DNA of 64,000 nucleotides from Trichobilharzia szidati (GCA_944472155.2 OX235275.1:58917228-58981227); one strand, 5' to 3'; shown: positions 23,975 through 35,329, numbered from the stretch's first letter. A program made the numbers and translations. The notes: generated by a model from the sequence alone, not told the origin.

Positions 23975-24390
23975 TGGATAAACAGAGTAGACTTGATATT
24001 TGCAGTCCAGTGCTCCCTGTTGGTTTTCCAATCGTTCTCTAACTGATTTCAGCCAGCTCATGAACAATCCTGTAACCAGACAAATCCTTGCAAACCAACA
24101 ATTAAAAATAATTCTGGAGTTCACCAGCAAATGGCCCTATACAGGAATTTACCTGAGGTTCTAGTGAAAAGTCATAACCAGAGGGGTCTACCAAGTCAAG
24201 CAGGAAAAAAGTTACTCACCTGGGACATTGGCTGACGGTTGCACTAGATATATATATACATCTTGAATTGGCAGAAGTTAAAATTCATGGCCCATTGGTT
24301 TGGGTCCAAGTGGCTGAATAGTCTACGGCTTCACTTCTTAACCGGAAGGCTCTGGATTCGAACCCTGGTGATGGGTGAGTACTTAATACA
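23975..24390 (+). repeat. Family A SINE, two tandem partial monomers
   Basis: The first monomer is a 3' part (23998-24110: 'ccctgttggttttccaatcg' to 'caaaccaacaatt'). It runs straight into a second monomer's 5' body ('ccagcaaatggccctataca') and tRNA head (24300-24372, B box 'gattcgaaccc'), which stops at 'gagtacttaatac' where the ribozyme should begin. Confidence 0.85.
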
Positions 24391-24393
24391 TGT

Positions 24394-24575
24394 TCAGTCA
24401 CTTGTTAACAGTGAAGCTTGTTGAAAGGTAGATACGTAGATAGGTGTGATTCCGTTTAATCAAGACTGTTCTCAAAGACGATGCAACAGATTCGAATGTA
24501 AGGCATTCTCATACTGGATGACACAAACATCCTTGCATGATCACTTCAATGGGAAAATCAGTTAGACATTGAAAA
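24394..24575 (+). repeat. Direct duplication, right copy
   Basis: Partner of 23719-23960, resuming directly where the SINE pair ends. Similarity is high over the first 50 bases and then broken by small indels. Confidence 0.8.
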
Positions 24576-24794
24576 AATGAGCAATTCATTAGTTGTACAA
24601 AGAAGAGCTGATATGAAGTGACTTCGATGAAACAATTCCTTAAGATTTGAAGCAAATCTCATCTTGAAACGAGCTCATCTGTGGAGTCAATGAATACTGA
24701 GAATAGCTGGGTGTGTATTGATTTCGTCAAATTCCAAAGGAAGCTTTAATCAGTTACTCATAAATCGTGGGTATTTTAGTTGTACGGGACAATG

Positions 24795-24950
24795 AGTGCG
24801 TGGTGATGTCCCAAAGATAGAATGGTGGCTAGCCATAAGAAAGGGCAAGATTCTGTTCCCAGCGGATACACTCCTAGCCATCTACTTTACTTGCCGATGG
24901 TAAACCAGGAAAAGATGGAAGGTTAGATGTGAGGCTGACAAATGAACCCC
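24795..24950 (+). repeat. Family C SINE, very decayed
   Basis: Weak match to the tRNA-Gly-like head ('gcgtggtgatgtcccaaaga-tagaatg' and 'cccagcggata'), then 'gccgatggtaaaccag' and 'aaggttagatgtgaggct', which align with the family C body. Confidence 0.45.
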
Positions 24951-25089
24951 TTAAAATGCAGGAGTATACGTGAGTATGTCAGTTGAATCAATATACGAGT
25001 GATGAGCATAACATTAGTGAACAAGGCACGACGGGCTAACACGAGGAATCCCTAAGAATGAGATTTGATAAAAACACCTGACCCAAACG

Positions 25090-25400
25090 ATACACAAAAC
25101 ACACCATCGAGCTTTAATATACCAAATTACTTTGATGATATTAGATGGTTAGAGGCAATCGGCAGGAAGCCCCACCTGACCTACGTTTCGTGCTAGTTTG
25201 CACTCGTCATCAGTGCGGCCTTGCTGCAACCTTGAAGGAACTCATGTGATGGAGAGCTACCTAGAATGGTGGCCAAATTGCAAACACGACTGATAGAATT
25301 CAGTCTGCACCAAAAAAAGGACTAGACACATCACACTAGATACTAGATACACTAGTTCACTCAAAGTATACCAATTCACTATTAGGCACAACTAATTACG
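25090..25400 (-). repeat. Family B SINE, minus copy
   Basis: It contains, in reverse, the B body ('gatattagatggttagaggc'), the HHR-like fold (25164-25224) and 'ccttgaaggaactcatgt', but the tRNA head is replaced from about 25250 by the B 3' section ('ggagagctacctagaatggt'). It is a rearranged copy. Confidence 0.75.
25164..25224 (-). ncRNA. Hammerhead ribozyme-like motif (family B), best A6-bearing copy
   Basis: On the minus strand, the core segment ATGACGA (25204-25210) keeps U4, G5, A6, G8 and A9. C3 is A, and position 7 is the tolerant one. Stem II is GTGC/GCAC, perfect, with loop AAACTA. GAAA is intact (25186-25189), stem III ACGTAGGT is imperfect, and C17 falls at 25178. An interrupted stem I pairs the GGCC..CACT side with AGGTG..GGC. 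Confidence 0.65.
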
Positions 25401-25439
25401 CAATATACACTTCTACAACATATCTATGATAAGCATATT

Positions 25440-26100
25440 AAAAACCATCTGTGTACACAGGGAAAACGTGTAGAATTTCAAAAAATATGTGGATACGATG
25501 TTTTCTGACATAACTTCAGTCAGGTGAAATTATCATCTTCAGCGGCTGCAGGTGGGTGCTGGGGGCATAAGCATTACTCTACGATTAAACGATTATCACA
25601 CTCTACTATCAGAGCATTGTGATCACCAACTGGAAACATGTAGGTTGTATTGATGAGTGGAACTCGATCCAGAGATTTGAAAACTAAAACTGCCTTCATC
25701 TTTGCATGATAATGACAGTTTACACTGTGAAAATCTCGTAATAATACGAAGGGTATCAATGGTTAATTGGTACGGAATTGACTCCCAGCTGGCATAAAAT
25801 CTGTGCAAAACAAATCTTCAACTGAGATGTGTCAGTTGTAAAAATATGACGAATTATGGGGAAAGGAGAGCTTGATACTCGATATGTCATCATATTTTAA
25901 ACATCGAAGAATATAAGAAGGAAAATTCCTCCCAAGTCCTGCTAAATCAATGTATAGTGCCAGTATTAGTTACGTTATACACAGACAGTCCTACAATGCG
26001 TTACCACGTACAGAGGGAAAACATTGGATCGATGAGGAATTCAGTTGTGGAGATACGAAACTGTCTATCATATCTGAGATAAACTAAAATTACTACCTAC
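25440..26100. other. No recognised gene
   Basis: No feature recognised. The overlapping minus frames at 25574-25808 are unsupported. Confidence 0.45.
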
Positions 26101-26109
26101 ATACATATG

Positions 26110-26430
26110 GAAACACTATCGCTTTGATTGGACACAAGGAACTAGTGTGTGCAGACTGAATTCTATCAGTCAGGTTTGCAATGTGGCCAACATGCTAGGT
26201 GGCTCACCATCACCTTGCACTGTGAATTCTTGGTATTAAAATGGTCAATCGCTAGCCCAAAAGGCCCAGTTGTAACGTCTGTGACTGCAGTATTCACTGA
26301 GTGACACTGGTTCGAATCTCAGAAGGGAAATGAGTTCCTACAAGGTCTCAGATACTCCTTGCTGATAGCTTCCAACCACCGAAAACACTGCGTCATGTCC
26401 ATGTTGTCTATTGGCGTGAGTTAGTTATGT
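26110..26430. repeat. Family B SINE copies, head to head, ribozyme lost
   Basis: The left half (26110-26240) is the minus-strand B 3' section ('gattggacacaaggaactag', 'tgcagactgaattctatcag'). The right half (26260-26420) is a plus head: 'ctgcagtattcac', B box 'ggttcgaatctc'. A deletion after 'gatactccttgctgata' removes the ribozyme. Confidence 0.7.
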
Positions 26431-26544
26431 ACAGATAGTACCACTAATTTGAATTCGATTTATTGACTCAATGGTTGTTTCAGAACCTATGAAACTGAAT
26501 GCTCACAGCAGAATATATATATATCGATTTCAGTCGTGATCACG

Positions 26545-26940
26545 AAAATGGCTTCAGGATGTCATCATGAACTGACATCAGTTAGAAGACCATTGGAAAA
26601 CCAACTAGGAGTACTGCCAGGCAACTGTTTCGTCCTAGTTTGGTACTCTTCACAGTACCCACCTACCGAGGTTCGAACCCAGGACTTTCTGGTTACAAGG
26701 CGAGCTCGTAGATCGTCAAACCACTGGGACGCGATCCACTGGCCAACTGATGAATTCCAAACTGTACCAATCCATGATAGGGCGCGACGACTAGCGAATG
26801 TCATCGTTGGTGAGTGTTTGCCCTCATACCCACCCAACCTGCTGTATCCCCAAACCACACTGGGCACGATTTCCCACTAGAACCTAGATAACTACCTACC
26901 TGAACAGGGTCAGTCACTAGTGAGCATCTCACTGATATTC
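26545..26940 (-). repeat. Family A SINE, minus, near full length
   Basis: The order on the plus strand is 3' body, HHR (26611-26658), tRNA head (26665-26735, B box 'ggttcgaaccc' complement, anticodon-arm region 'ggttacaaggcgagctcg'), 'actgatgaattccaaactg' and the 5' body to 'gtcactagtgagcatctcac'. A second unit follows directly, giving a head-to-tail pair. Confidence 0.9.
26611..26658 (-). ncRNA. Hammerhead ribozyme-like motif (family A)
   Basis: Stem I is GTACTG/CAGTAC. Stem II is GTACC with AGGAC, imperfect. GAAA is intact. Stem III ACAGTTGCCTGG is lengthened by insertion. The core segment is TGAAGA, one base short. Confidence 0.6.
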
Positions 26941-27245
26941 AAATGTTGGTTTGCAGGGAGTTGATTGGGTTCAGGATTTCATCATGAGCTGACATCGGTT
27001 GGAAAACCATTGGAAAACCAACTGGGAGTACTGAACAGATGTTTCGTTCACCTCATTTGTCACTCTTCAGTACTATGCACCTATGACCCCACCCATCAAG
27101 GGTTGAGTCCAGGACCTTCAGGCTACAAGGAGAGTTGGTTGACCATGAAGTCACACTGGGACAGAATCCAGTTTGCCCTGTTAATTGGTGATTAAGGGGG
27201 CCCACCAAGTTGGACTTTATTGTGAAATAACAGAAGTTAGAATGG
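26940..27245 (-). repeat. Family A SINE, minus, second tandem unit
   Basis: It starts 'atgttggtttgcagggag' immediately after the first unit's 5' end. It has an HHR remnant at 27029-27072 and a head remnant ('ggttgagtccaggaccttca'), and ends near 'ggtgattaagggggcccacc'. Confidence 0.85.
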
Positions 27246-27420
27246 ACGGGTGATTGAATACCTTCCAAATGACCGAATAACACATGAGTTCGCCTTGTAA
27301 CCTGAAGGTCCTTGGTGTGTACTGGTGAAGAGTGCTAAACAATGTCGAAACAGCCATCTATTACTCCCTGTTTTTCAGTGATTCTCTGACTGGAGTCAAT
27401 TTGTGATTATAAAACTAAAA
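27245..27420 (+). repeat. Family A SINE fragment, plus
   Basis: It contains a head remnant ('gttcgccttgtaacctgaag'), then 'gtactggtgaagagtgctaa', 'gtcgaaacagccatctatta' and 'cagtgattctctgactgg'. It lies back to back with the preceding minus pair. Confidence 0.75.
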
Positions 27421-27559
27421 TTAAAATTCTTTGTCGTTTGACATAAATTCCTCCACTAAAACATGTAATAAGCCAAAATAGAGGAGATAAGAGAGGTCAG
27501 CACATATTATACAATCATTTCTCTGCATCATAGAACACAGGGCGACATACTCCTAAATC

Positions 27560-28900
27560 AATATTATCTATTGATCAAGGATAATGAGATAGTATCGGGG
27601 GTAGTGGTGGTGGTGTTAATAACATTGAATGAGAGTGTTTCTATATAGGAAATACACACCAACACAACTTTATTACACATATACACGTTGATTATAATTT
27701 TATGTTGTTTTTTGTTGTTATTGTTGAGATAATGAACAATATGACCCCACAAAAGAGACGATCTGTTTATTTTGTTTTTGTTTTGTTTCCTATAGTGTGA
27801 ATATTCCTCATAATATTGTTCAGAATGATGTCATCATAAGATCGAAGGTACACTATCTATTCACCTACTTATTCACTTACTTATTGATCTGGTTATCGTT
27901 TGTCTCGTCATTTGTGTAAGTGTGTACGTGTGTGTTTGTTTGTTTGTGAGTCAGTTGGTGTATATTCATGGACGGTATCTTGATGATTGTAGCAAATAAT
28001 CCACAAGACTAACCGATCATTAGTCATAGTCATCACCAACACCGACACCACAATTATCTAAAGTGTTTGGGTTATTCATATGTAAATATCATCACAGTGA
28101 TTACGTAATTTAAGGCATGTAGACTTTCATAAGTCAAAATGTTCACTAGTAAGGTTGACCTTCATTCACTCAGTTCCACCTTCTTACAATCACACACACA
28201 AACACACACACAAAGAAGAGAGACTGACGCACAGAGGTAAATAACTTTAATATACATAATGGGAGGCTCATCATCTTAACAACACTTATGAATCACTTAT
28301 ACACCCCAAAGATGCATAGACAGGTTAACAAGAGAGAAAGAAGCTTCACTATGGAAATCAATGTTGGTGTTGTATGTAAACGGATGTAATTATGAAGTCA
28401 GTGATTGATGGATCGATGGGTTGGTGGGTGGGTAGACTGGAGTTCAACGATTATATTGTTATGAAATGAAGTGAATGTTATGGCATATCCCTTTTGAAGA
28501 GAGTTGACATGGAGCCTAGTCTTCCATGCACACGCCTACCTAAAAACATAACTACACATAGAGAAATATTCTCTTCGACTATGGCATAACATAACAGATT
28601 TGATTGTAGTTGTAATTATGAGTATGGTGTTGTACACTTTATGGTCTAACACAACTATGATTACATAACATTACAATATGAATTTAATCTATTCCATAGT
28701 GACTGTGCGTGTGTGCGTGTATGTGTGTATGAGCACTTGACTCAGAGTAGATAATTTGTCAACAGACTTAGGTCAACTAACAGTGAATGAGTAGTAATCA
28801 TAACACACACACACAGAGTTAGACGACGTAAGATAAGGATAAGATAAGCCAATACGTGTATACAGATGTCAGACTTCTAGGGAAGTCATACACAAACTGT
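27560..28900. repeat. Simple-sequence island 6
   Basis: GGTGGTGGTG at 27600, (TTG)n at 27710, (GT)n near 27925 and 28705, (CA)n near 28190 and 28805, and GGGTGGGTAG at 28425. No SINE copy and no supported gene. Confidence 0.65.
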
Positions 28901-29264
28901 ATCTATCTGTAATCTAGTGGAAGTGCTCATTTTCTTAGTTGATCCATCCTATGTCACTACAGACTACAGTTAGAAAAAATAATCCATAGAATGTCCATAA
29001 TTTTGAGATTGTATGGTAACTGTATTGTTCATTATGATAATTATAGTTTTGTAAGTGCCAGACAATGAGTCAGCGGTTCGTGTACGCCATTCAGGGTTCA
29101 AAGCCCCCTACACACACATCTAAATCTCGTTTGGCCGGTAGTGATATCAGTAAACAGAGAAGGTTAGGATAACATGAGTTAATCAATCCCACTGAAAATT
29201 CAAAGCTCAAACATGAATCCCCATTTTCCACTTGGAACACATAAGAAGTCAAAACTCTTTGATG

Positions 29265-29720
29265 TCAGCTCATGATGAAATCCTCCAACCAATCAAATAA
29301 AATCCCTACTTGAAAACTAATCTGATGCTCACTAGCGACTGGTCCTATTCACGCAGTTACTCTGGGGTTCTAGTGGGAAGTCGTGACCAATAGGTTGAAC
29401 CAGGTTGAAGGTGAGGCGGTAACTCATCAAAGAAGACATTGCAAAGTGGTCCTGCTCTTTCATGAATTTGCAGAAGTTGGAATTCATGGACTGGCCATTA
29501 GATCGGGTGGCTTAATGGTCTATGAGCTCGCTAGCCTTGTAACCAGAAGGTTCTAGGTTAGAGCCCCAGTGGTGTGGGTCCATACTGCTGAGTAGTCTCA
29601 AGCTAGCACGGGCGAAACGGCTGGCTGTGCAGTACTCCCAGTTAGTTTTCCAATAGTTCTCTAACTGATATCAGCTCATAACGAAATCCTCCAACCAATC
29701 AAACAATCAATTGCATGAAC
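29265..29720 (+). repeat. Family A SINE, one full unit preceded by the 3' end of another
   Basis: It begins with a 3' tail ('gtcagctcatgatgaaatcc' to 'aaaatccctacttgaaaac') and runs without a gap into 'gatgctcactagcgactgg', the family 5' end. A complete unit follows: head at 29507-29570 (A box 'tggcttaatgg'), HHR at 29582-29634 and 3' tail to 29705. Confidence 0.9.
29582..29634 (+). ncRNA. Hammerhead ribozyme-like motif (family A), decayed
   Basis: 5' ATACTG, then CTGAGTA (C3, U4, G5 and A6 kept), an expanded stem II region, GAAA intact, CGGCTGGCTGTG, and CAGTAC. It supports the ancestral order stem I - CTGA.... Confidence 0.55.
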
Positions 29721-29884
29721 CCTGTACAATCGTAAATATATTTGTTTTGTATGTGCGTGTACATTAAATTTGTCAAACGAAAATACAATTAGTAAACTTT
29801 TGGTGGAGTTACGTAATACAAAAGGCGTTTAGATGAATTGGATGTTGATATAAGAGGGTAGTAATAGAAGTGATGAGCTGTCAA

Positions 29885-31165
29885 AAACGATTGTCAAAGA
29901 ACAGTTACGTAATAACATGAATATTTTGATAAAAGAGTTGTGCTCAGTGTGTACATGAAAATAAGAAATTACGTAAGAGTTTCAGGAAAATACAGAAGTT
30001 TCAATTAGTTAGAAAGAAAAGGCAAATAAGCAAAAGTTAAGCATTTTGTATGCATAGTTCTTGTTCTTCTAACTGAATGGCTAGATCTTCAGTAATGCAA
30101 AGAAGACGGAAACGTGTTGTCTTCGCTAGGTTGTTATTCTTCACTTTGTCGATCACCTTGAAGGAGGCGTTTGTTGAGATGGAATGACCAGTGTTGTTTG
30201 ACGAGATGTTCGATTATTGCACTCCTGAAATAGTTCCTACAGAAATCTTTTCATTTGGATAATGATAAAGGGTTTAGACAACAGGATATCTAATTGAAGT
30301 GGGGGTGGAAGGGAGGGCAGCCAAGAAGCTTGTCCAATCTGATTATGAACCCATAGGGTTAATAAAAAGATACATTCGAAAATACCACTTTGATGAGAGC
30401 TGGCTGCTAGCCAAAGTTGGTAGGCAGTAATTGACGTCAATGTTTATGTCCCCAATATTAGTGGTGAGAAAATGAGGACAAAGGCTTTGCGTTAGCATAT
30501 GGATGATCTGACACAGCCACAAAGAGATGCAAGGTTAACTTTCTGTGAGAAACAACCAATCAAAAGACTGTATTTTCTACTAACAATAATCTACAATAAT
30601 GTACATTAAAATCTATAGATATGTGTTGATTTTCCTCAATAAACGATCTGTTGCCTGGCCCTTGTCTTCTGTTGTTACACGACTACCTTGCAATTATTAC
30701 ATAATTCAAACAATCATTGACAGTTTGGATGTAAGAGCGTTAGAGAATAATTTCTACAGCTAATTTATTAATTTGAGTCGCTGGCACAGCGGTAGAATGC
30801 TCACCGACCACGCCTCATGTGGTCCGGGGTTCGATCCCCGGCCACAGACTCATTCCTTTAACTCACTAAACCAGTAATAAGACTGGTAAAGAGGGAAGGT
30901 TGGGCATGAGGCTAGCGATTCCATCCCGTAAAAATAAACACGCGACTGCTACCGAAACTTCAAATGTCTCTAGCTAGAAGCCCTATGTTCCACTGGGAAC
31001 CTAAAAGAAACAATTTAAAAAATGTATTACTAATGAAATGCATTCAAGTATACTTCAGTTATCCGGAAACCAACTGCAGTACAATCATTCCGAGAGTAAA
31101 TGTTGACTGTGAAACTCACCGTGATTCGTTCCAGACAATTAAGAATCATGAGACAGTTCTTCTAC
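29885..31165 (+). repeat. Tandem segmental duplication, unit 1
   Basis: Aligns with 31385-32160 from 'cgattgtcaaagaacagtta' to 'agacactggtttaca'. By eye the identity is high (roughly nine in ten over long blocks). Unit 1 carries two extra segments: about 270 bases at 30395-30668 and a family C SINE at 30777-31015. The 67-codon minus frame at 30237-30440 is not conserved in unit 2. Confidence 0.9.
30777..31015 (+). repeat. Family C SINE, copy C1 (tRNA-Gly-like head)
   Basis: The head has 'ggcacagcggtagaatgct' (A box) and 'ggttcgatcccc' (B box), resembling tRNA-Gly. The body runs 'taataagactggtaaagagg', 'atcccgtaaaaataaacac'. The tail is 'gccctatgttccactgggaa', containing a GTTCC/GGAAC hairpin. 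The paralogous site in unit 2 is empty. Confidence 0.92.
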
Positions 31166-31385
31166 ATAGACACTGGTTTACAATGCGAAGTGGTCCCGCT
31201 CTGTCATGAATTGGCAGAAGTTGGAATTCATGGACTGGTTATTGGATCGGGCCTCAGTGGATTAACGGTCTACAAGCTCTCTGGCCTTGTAACCAGAAGG
31301 TTCTGGGTTCGAACCTCGGTGGGTGGGTGCGTACCGATGAAGAGTCCCAAACTAGGACGGGCGATGCAGATAACTGTCTAGCACG
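31165..31385 (+). repeat. Family A SINE, 3' truncated, between the duplication units
   Basis: It starts in the 5' body ('gcgaagtggtcccgctctgt'). The head at 31245-31320 has a good B box 'ggttcgaacctc'. The ribozyme start 'gtaccgatgaagagtcccaa' leads to GGAC, but GAAA is broken (GGGCGATG) and the copy ends at 'ctagca', where unit 2 begins. Confidence 0.85.
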
Positions 31386-32160
31386 ATTGTCAAAGAACAG
31401 TTACGTAATAACATGAATAGTTTGATGAAAGAGTTGTGCTCAGGGTGTACATGAAGACACAATAAAATACTTAATTACACAAGAGTTTTAGAGAAATACA
31501 GAAGTTTTAATTAGTTAGAAAAAAAGAAGCAAACAACCAAAAGTTAAGTAAAATCAACAGAGTTGTTACAATGATAGTAGAAGTGACTGAATAATTTTCT
31601 TTTATATGCATAGTTCTGGTTCTTGTAACTGAATGGCTAGGGATTTAGCAGTGCAAAGAAAACGGAAACGTATTGTCGTTGGCAGGTTGTTATTCTTCAC
31701 TTTGTAGATTACTTTGAAGGAGGAGGCGTTTGTTGAGATGGAGTGTCCAGTGGTGACGAGATGTTCGATTATTGAACTCTTGAAAGAGTTTCTACAGAAA
31801 TATCTTCATTTGGATAATGATAAAGCGTTTAGACAACAGGATATCTAATTGAAATGAAGGGGGGCAATCAAGAAGCCTGTTCAATCTGATTATGAACCCA
31901 TAGGATTAATAATAAGATACAATCGAAAATATGACTACCTTACAATTATTACATAATCCAAATAAGCATTCGCCGGTTGGTTGTAAGAGCGTTAGAGAAT
32001 AATCTCTCTAGCTAATTTATTCCTAATGACATTCATTCAAGGATGCTGCATTTATCCGGAGACCAACTGCAGTAAATGTTGACTGTGAAACTCACTGTGA
32101 TTCGTTCTAGACAATTAGGAAACATGAGACAGTTCTTCTGCATAGACATTGGTTTACAGC
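31385..32160 (+). repeat. Tandem segmental duplication, unit 2
   Basis: Second copy of the sequence at 29885-31165, with the empty SINE site near 32018 ('gctaatttattcctaatgac') and without the 270-base segment. It has a small unit-specific insertion near 31550-31600. Confidence 0.9.
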
Positions 32161-32329
32161 CGTTGTCCTTCATCTATCAAATTTCTTTTAATATCTTGTG
32201 AATAATGTGAATGCGTGTCACTTGAGAAAGCAATACATTCTGATCAATAGAGTCAAGGATTAACTCGTCTGTCTTCTCTAATGTTAGCGAAATTCCCTTC
32301 CATCGTTCATTCGCTTCACTGATGTACAA

Positions 32330-33230
32330 CGGAAAACTCTGGGAAGAAGCCTTTGAAGTGAAGACAGGAGTAAAACAGGACCACTGGTCAACTATCACCG
32401 ATGATAATCCTAATTTTGGTGGACTGAATCATGGGGGAGACACGTTGGATGTTTAATATCACACAAATTGGAAGAATTACAGGCCAAAACCAACAAGCTG
32501 TTCGAAGGGGCAGGCAGCAAAGACAAGACTTCAAGTTAATATAGACAAGACGGAGGTGATGAAAATAACCAGCCAACCAACCAACAGCAATCACTATCAA
32601 TGGGAGAAATTTGAAAGAGGTTGCCTCCTTCACCTATCTAGGCAGAGTATTTTCAACCACAGGCGACAGAATGGAGGAAGATGTCAACGCCAACCAGAAT
32701 CGGAAATTCAGGAGAGACCTTAGTCACACATTTGGGAAATCTTCTGCACACAGTCAGCGTAAAGAACAAAGTTCAGATTTCCAACACCAATGTCACTTCT
32801 TCTATATGGGTAGGAAACTTGATACCTACACCACGAAAGGCATTTCCAACAGGACGTTGAAGACTTTTATCAACAGATGCCCCCTTCGTTGGGTGCATAT
32901 TGGAGTAAATAAATAAGTAAGAACCTATTATTGCTCAAGAAATAAGTTTTAGAAGATGGGAATGGATTGGACACACGTTGAGAAGACTGCTGAGTGACAC
33001 TGTGAACTCGGCAAATCTTCACGTGGAACTATTGTGGTTAACGACTAGTTTGGCATCACTTTGACGGTGACAAGGAGAAAATCGTGTGAGGAGGAAATGA
33101 GAGATTATGGGCAATTGTGGCGCGGCCAGTTAAAGAGGACCTTAGAGGAGAGGATAAAATGGAGATGTGCTGTTGAAGCCCACATATGTTCCACTTGGAA
33201 CCCAAGGGAAATGATAATAATAATAATACA
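32330..33230 (+). pseudogene. RTE/SR2-like LINE, 3' third of the reverse transcriptase and 3' end
   Basis: The first part encodes degraded SHKLEELQAKTNKLFEGAG-like residues. The 101-codon frame (32611-32916) reads VASFTYLGRVFSTTGDRMEEDV, the typical block after the RT catalytic domain, and later KTFINRCPLRWV. After a stop, 'agatgggaatggattggaca' encodes the RWEWIGHTLR-like motif, followed by the family 3' end 'atgttccacttggaaccc' and an (AAT)n tail at 33213-33230. It is 5' truncated and carries stops and frameshifts, so it is dead. Confidence 0.88.
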
Positions 33231-33399
33231 TACAGGTTGATGGGGACATTTCCAATTGATAAACTCAACTTCGTTGAGATTTCCATAATATCTGTCTCAC
33301 ATGTGAGAGTAATAATTCGTCAAATTATCAAATTTCCTTCTCAGTTAGTCGTTAAGTCAATTAACAACCTTAATATAACAGATAAATTAATCTATCTAC

Positions 33400-34870
33400 A
33401 ATCTTCCCTGGTCAACTTTCTCTCCCAAACACACACACACAGCTACTCATAGACAGATGAGCACAAGCAAAAATGAGGCTTTCTTCTGTTGATATCATGA
33501 TTCATAGATAGATAAGAGAAGAAGTCCAACTCTATAATTGTCCCAGATATGATGCTTCCTTATGAAAACTTTACTCTCCGTGAAATTGAAGACAAAGAGA
33601 TTGGCATTATCACGAACACACATACATACACACACACACAAATGGGAGATTTTCATGACAGAGTTGATAACCATGAGAGTGATGATAATGACACGTAGTT
33701 GCCTAGGCGGTGTGTATCTGTGCGTGTGCTTGCATCACTCCTTTTATTCAATAGCCAAAGGATTTGAGTTATAATTAGCCATTCAATTACTCTCAGTTAT
33801 CTGACTCACTCACTCACTCTCCTAGCCACTTAGTCACACGAGTACTACACGACAGTATTGGAGTAAACTGCGTGGGGGTGGGAGTGGGGAAGTAAGCGGC
33901 TTTACTGTCATCTCATTATCGATAATTAACAACCGTGTAAAACAATCACATAATACGATGACGATAATGAATGAAGTTGGTTGGATAAGGTTGGCTGACT
34001 GGCTGACTGGCTGGTTGGCTGGATGGAGAAGTCCTGTTCATCTCATCAACACTCAACGCTCAATGAAGAAATAAAGATAACTCTCTCTCCCACCCTCTCT
34101 CTCTCTCCGTCTCTATTCCGCTTTCTCAATGGTATCAACTTGTTTCTATGGTGGTATTAAAGAGAAGGAGAATAAGTGAAAGTTTATTTATCTCTAATCA
34201 TGATGTAATGACACCTGTGATAAGGGAGATAAACACACACTTAGACAGTCAGGTAGATAGAGAGATGGATGGATAGATAGACAGACAGACAGAGGGTCAT
34301 TGTTATCTCATATGTCAAATGTGTATTGCTTTTATCTATCTCGATAATATGTTATATTCTAAGCTCTAACTGACTCAACAAACTCACAACACACACACAC
34401 ATGAACACATAGACATGGACACTGGTTGAATACTGGCCACAGTTACTCCTATATTCATGCCTATTATTACTCAGTAAACAAGACTAGAGTGGAATAGAGT
34501 AGAGTAGAGAATAAGACGCTTGTCATTGTCATTATATGCAGTACAGTTGACAATATCATAAATAAACCCAACAACTCAACCACGTTAACTTCCCCCTTGA
34601 CAACTCATTTCACAACAGTGTGTGTGTGTGTGTCTGTTTACGTATCTAATTGCATGAATCTTTTTGACGCTTTGAGTATGTGTGCGTTTGTGTGGATGTG
34701 GGATGGGGTGGGGTTGGTGTTGATGGAGTAGTGACTTGATGATAACTTTAAAAAACAAAAAAAGAAAAAAGTTTCCCATTTTCTTTTGCCTATTTCTTGC
34801 GCCATTTTCTAGTTTCCTTTGATTTGATATCCATGTCAACTTGTATAGACTCACACATTAATGCGTAAGC
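33400..34870. repeat. Simple-sequence island 7
   Basis: (CA)n at 33428-33440 and 33628-33640, GGCTGACT units at 33990-34020, (CT)n at 34080-34110, (GATA/CAGA)n at 34258-34292, (CA)n at 34390 and (GT)n at 34618-34632. The small frames here are repeat-derived. Confidence 0.7.
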
Positions 34871-34914
34871 CAGAAGAAAAAGGGTTTTCTTTTTGTCAGA
34901 TCATAGATTGATTG

Positions 34915-35265
34915 ATGGTGTCACTTAGAAATCCATGGCAAACCAACTGGGAGTATTGAAGAGCTGTTTCGTCCACGAAGTTTGGGACTCATCGGCGGCA
35001 AGCACAGAGAGGGTTTTGAACCCAAGACCTTCCGGTTACAAACAAGGCAAACTGTTAGACGATTCAGCCACTCGGACCCGATTCATTAGCCAACCCATGA
35101 ATTTTAACTTCTACTAATTCGTGATTTTAGCAGCCAATGACATCCCTAACGAGTATTTATCGTCATTCCCGACCTGGTAGCGAATCCCACTGGTTACGAC
35201 TTCTTAATAAAACTCACTCCAATCAACTTCATCCTGCAAAAAGTCACTAGCATGCATCAGATTAT
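34915..35265 (-). repeat. Family A SINE, minus, first tandem unit
   Basis: It runs from the 3' body ('aaaccaactgggagtattga') through an HHR remnant at 34948-34995 (minus strand CCGATGA, GTCCC..GGAC, GAAA) and a tRNA head (35010-35085) to the 5' end ('cactagcatgcatcagatta'). Confidence 0.85.
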
Positions 35266-35329
35266 TTTTCAAGAGTTTCTTTGTAAGACGACACAGATGC
35301 TCTATACTCCCTGGTTGGTTTCCAATGGT

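Noticed and set aside
26536..26880. 114- and 100-codon frames on both strands
   Set aside because: Both are translations of a family A SINE; RTQDFLV and similar words recur wherever the tRNA head is read in this frame.
30777..30845. tRNA-Gly gene
   Set aside because: A and B boxes are good, but the anticodon arm is not a proper stem-loop and the sequence continues into the family C body; it is a SINE head.
33186..33452. 88-codon plus frame
   Set aside because: It begins in the LINE 3' tail and its (AAT)n tract, then runs into unique DNA; an artefact of low complexity.
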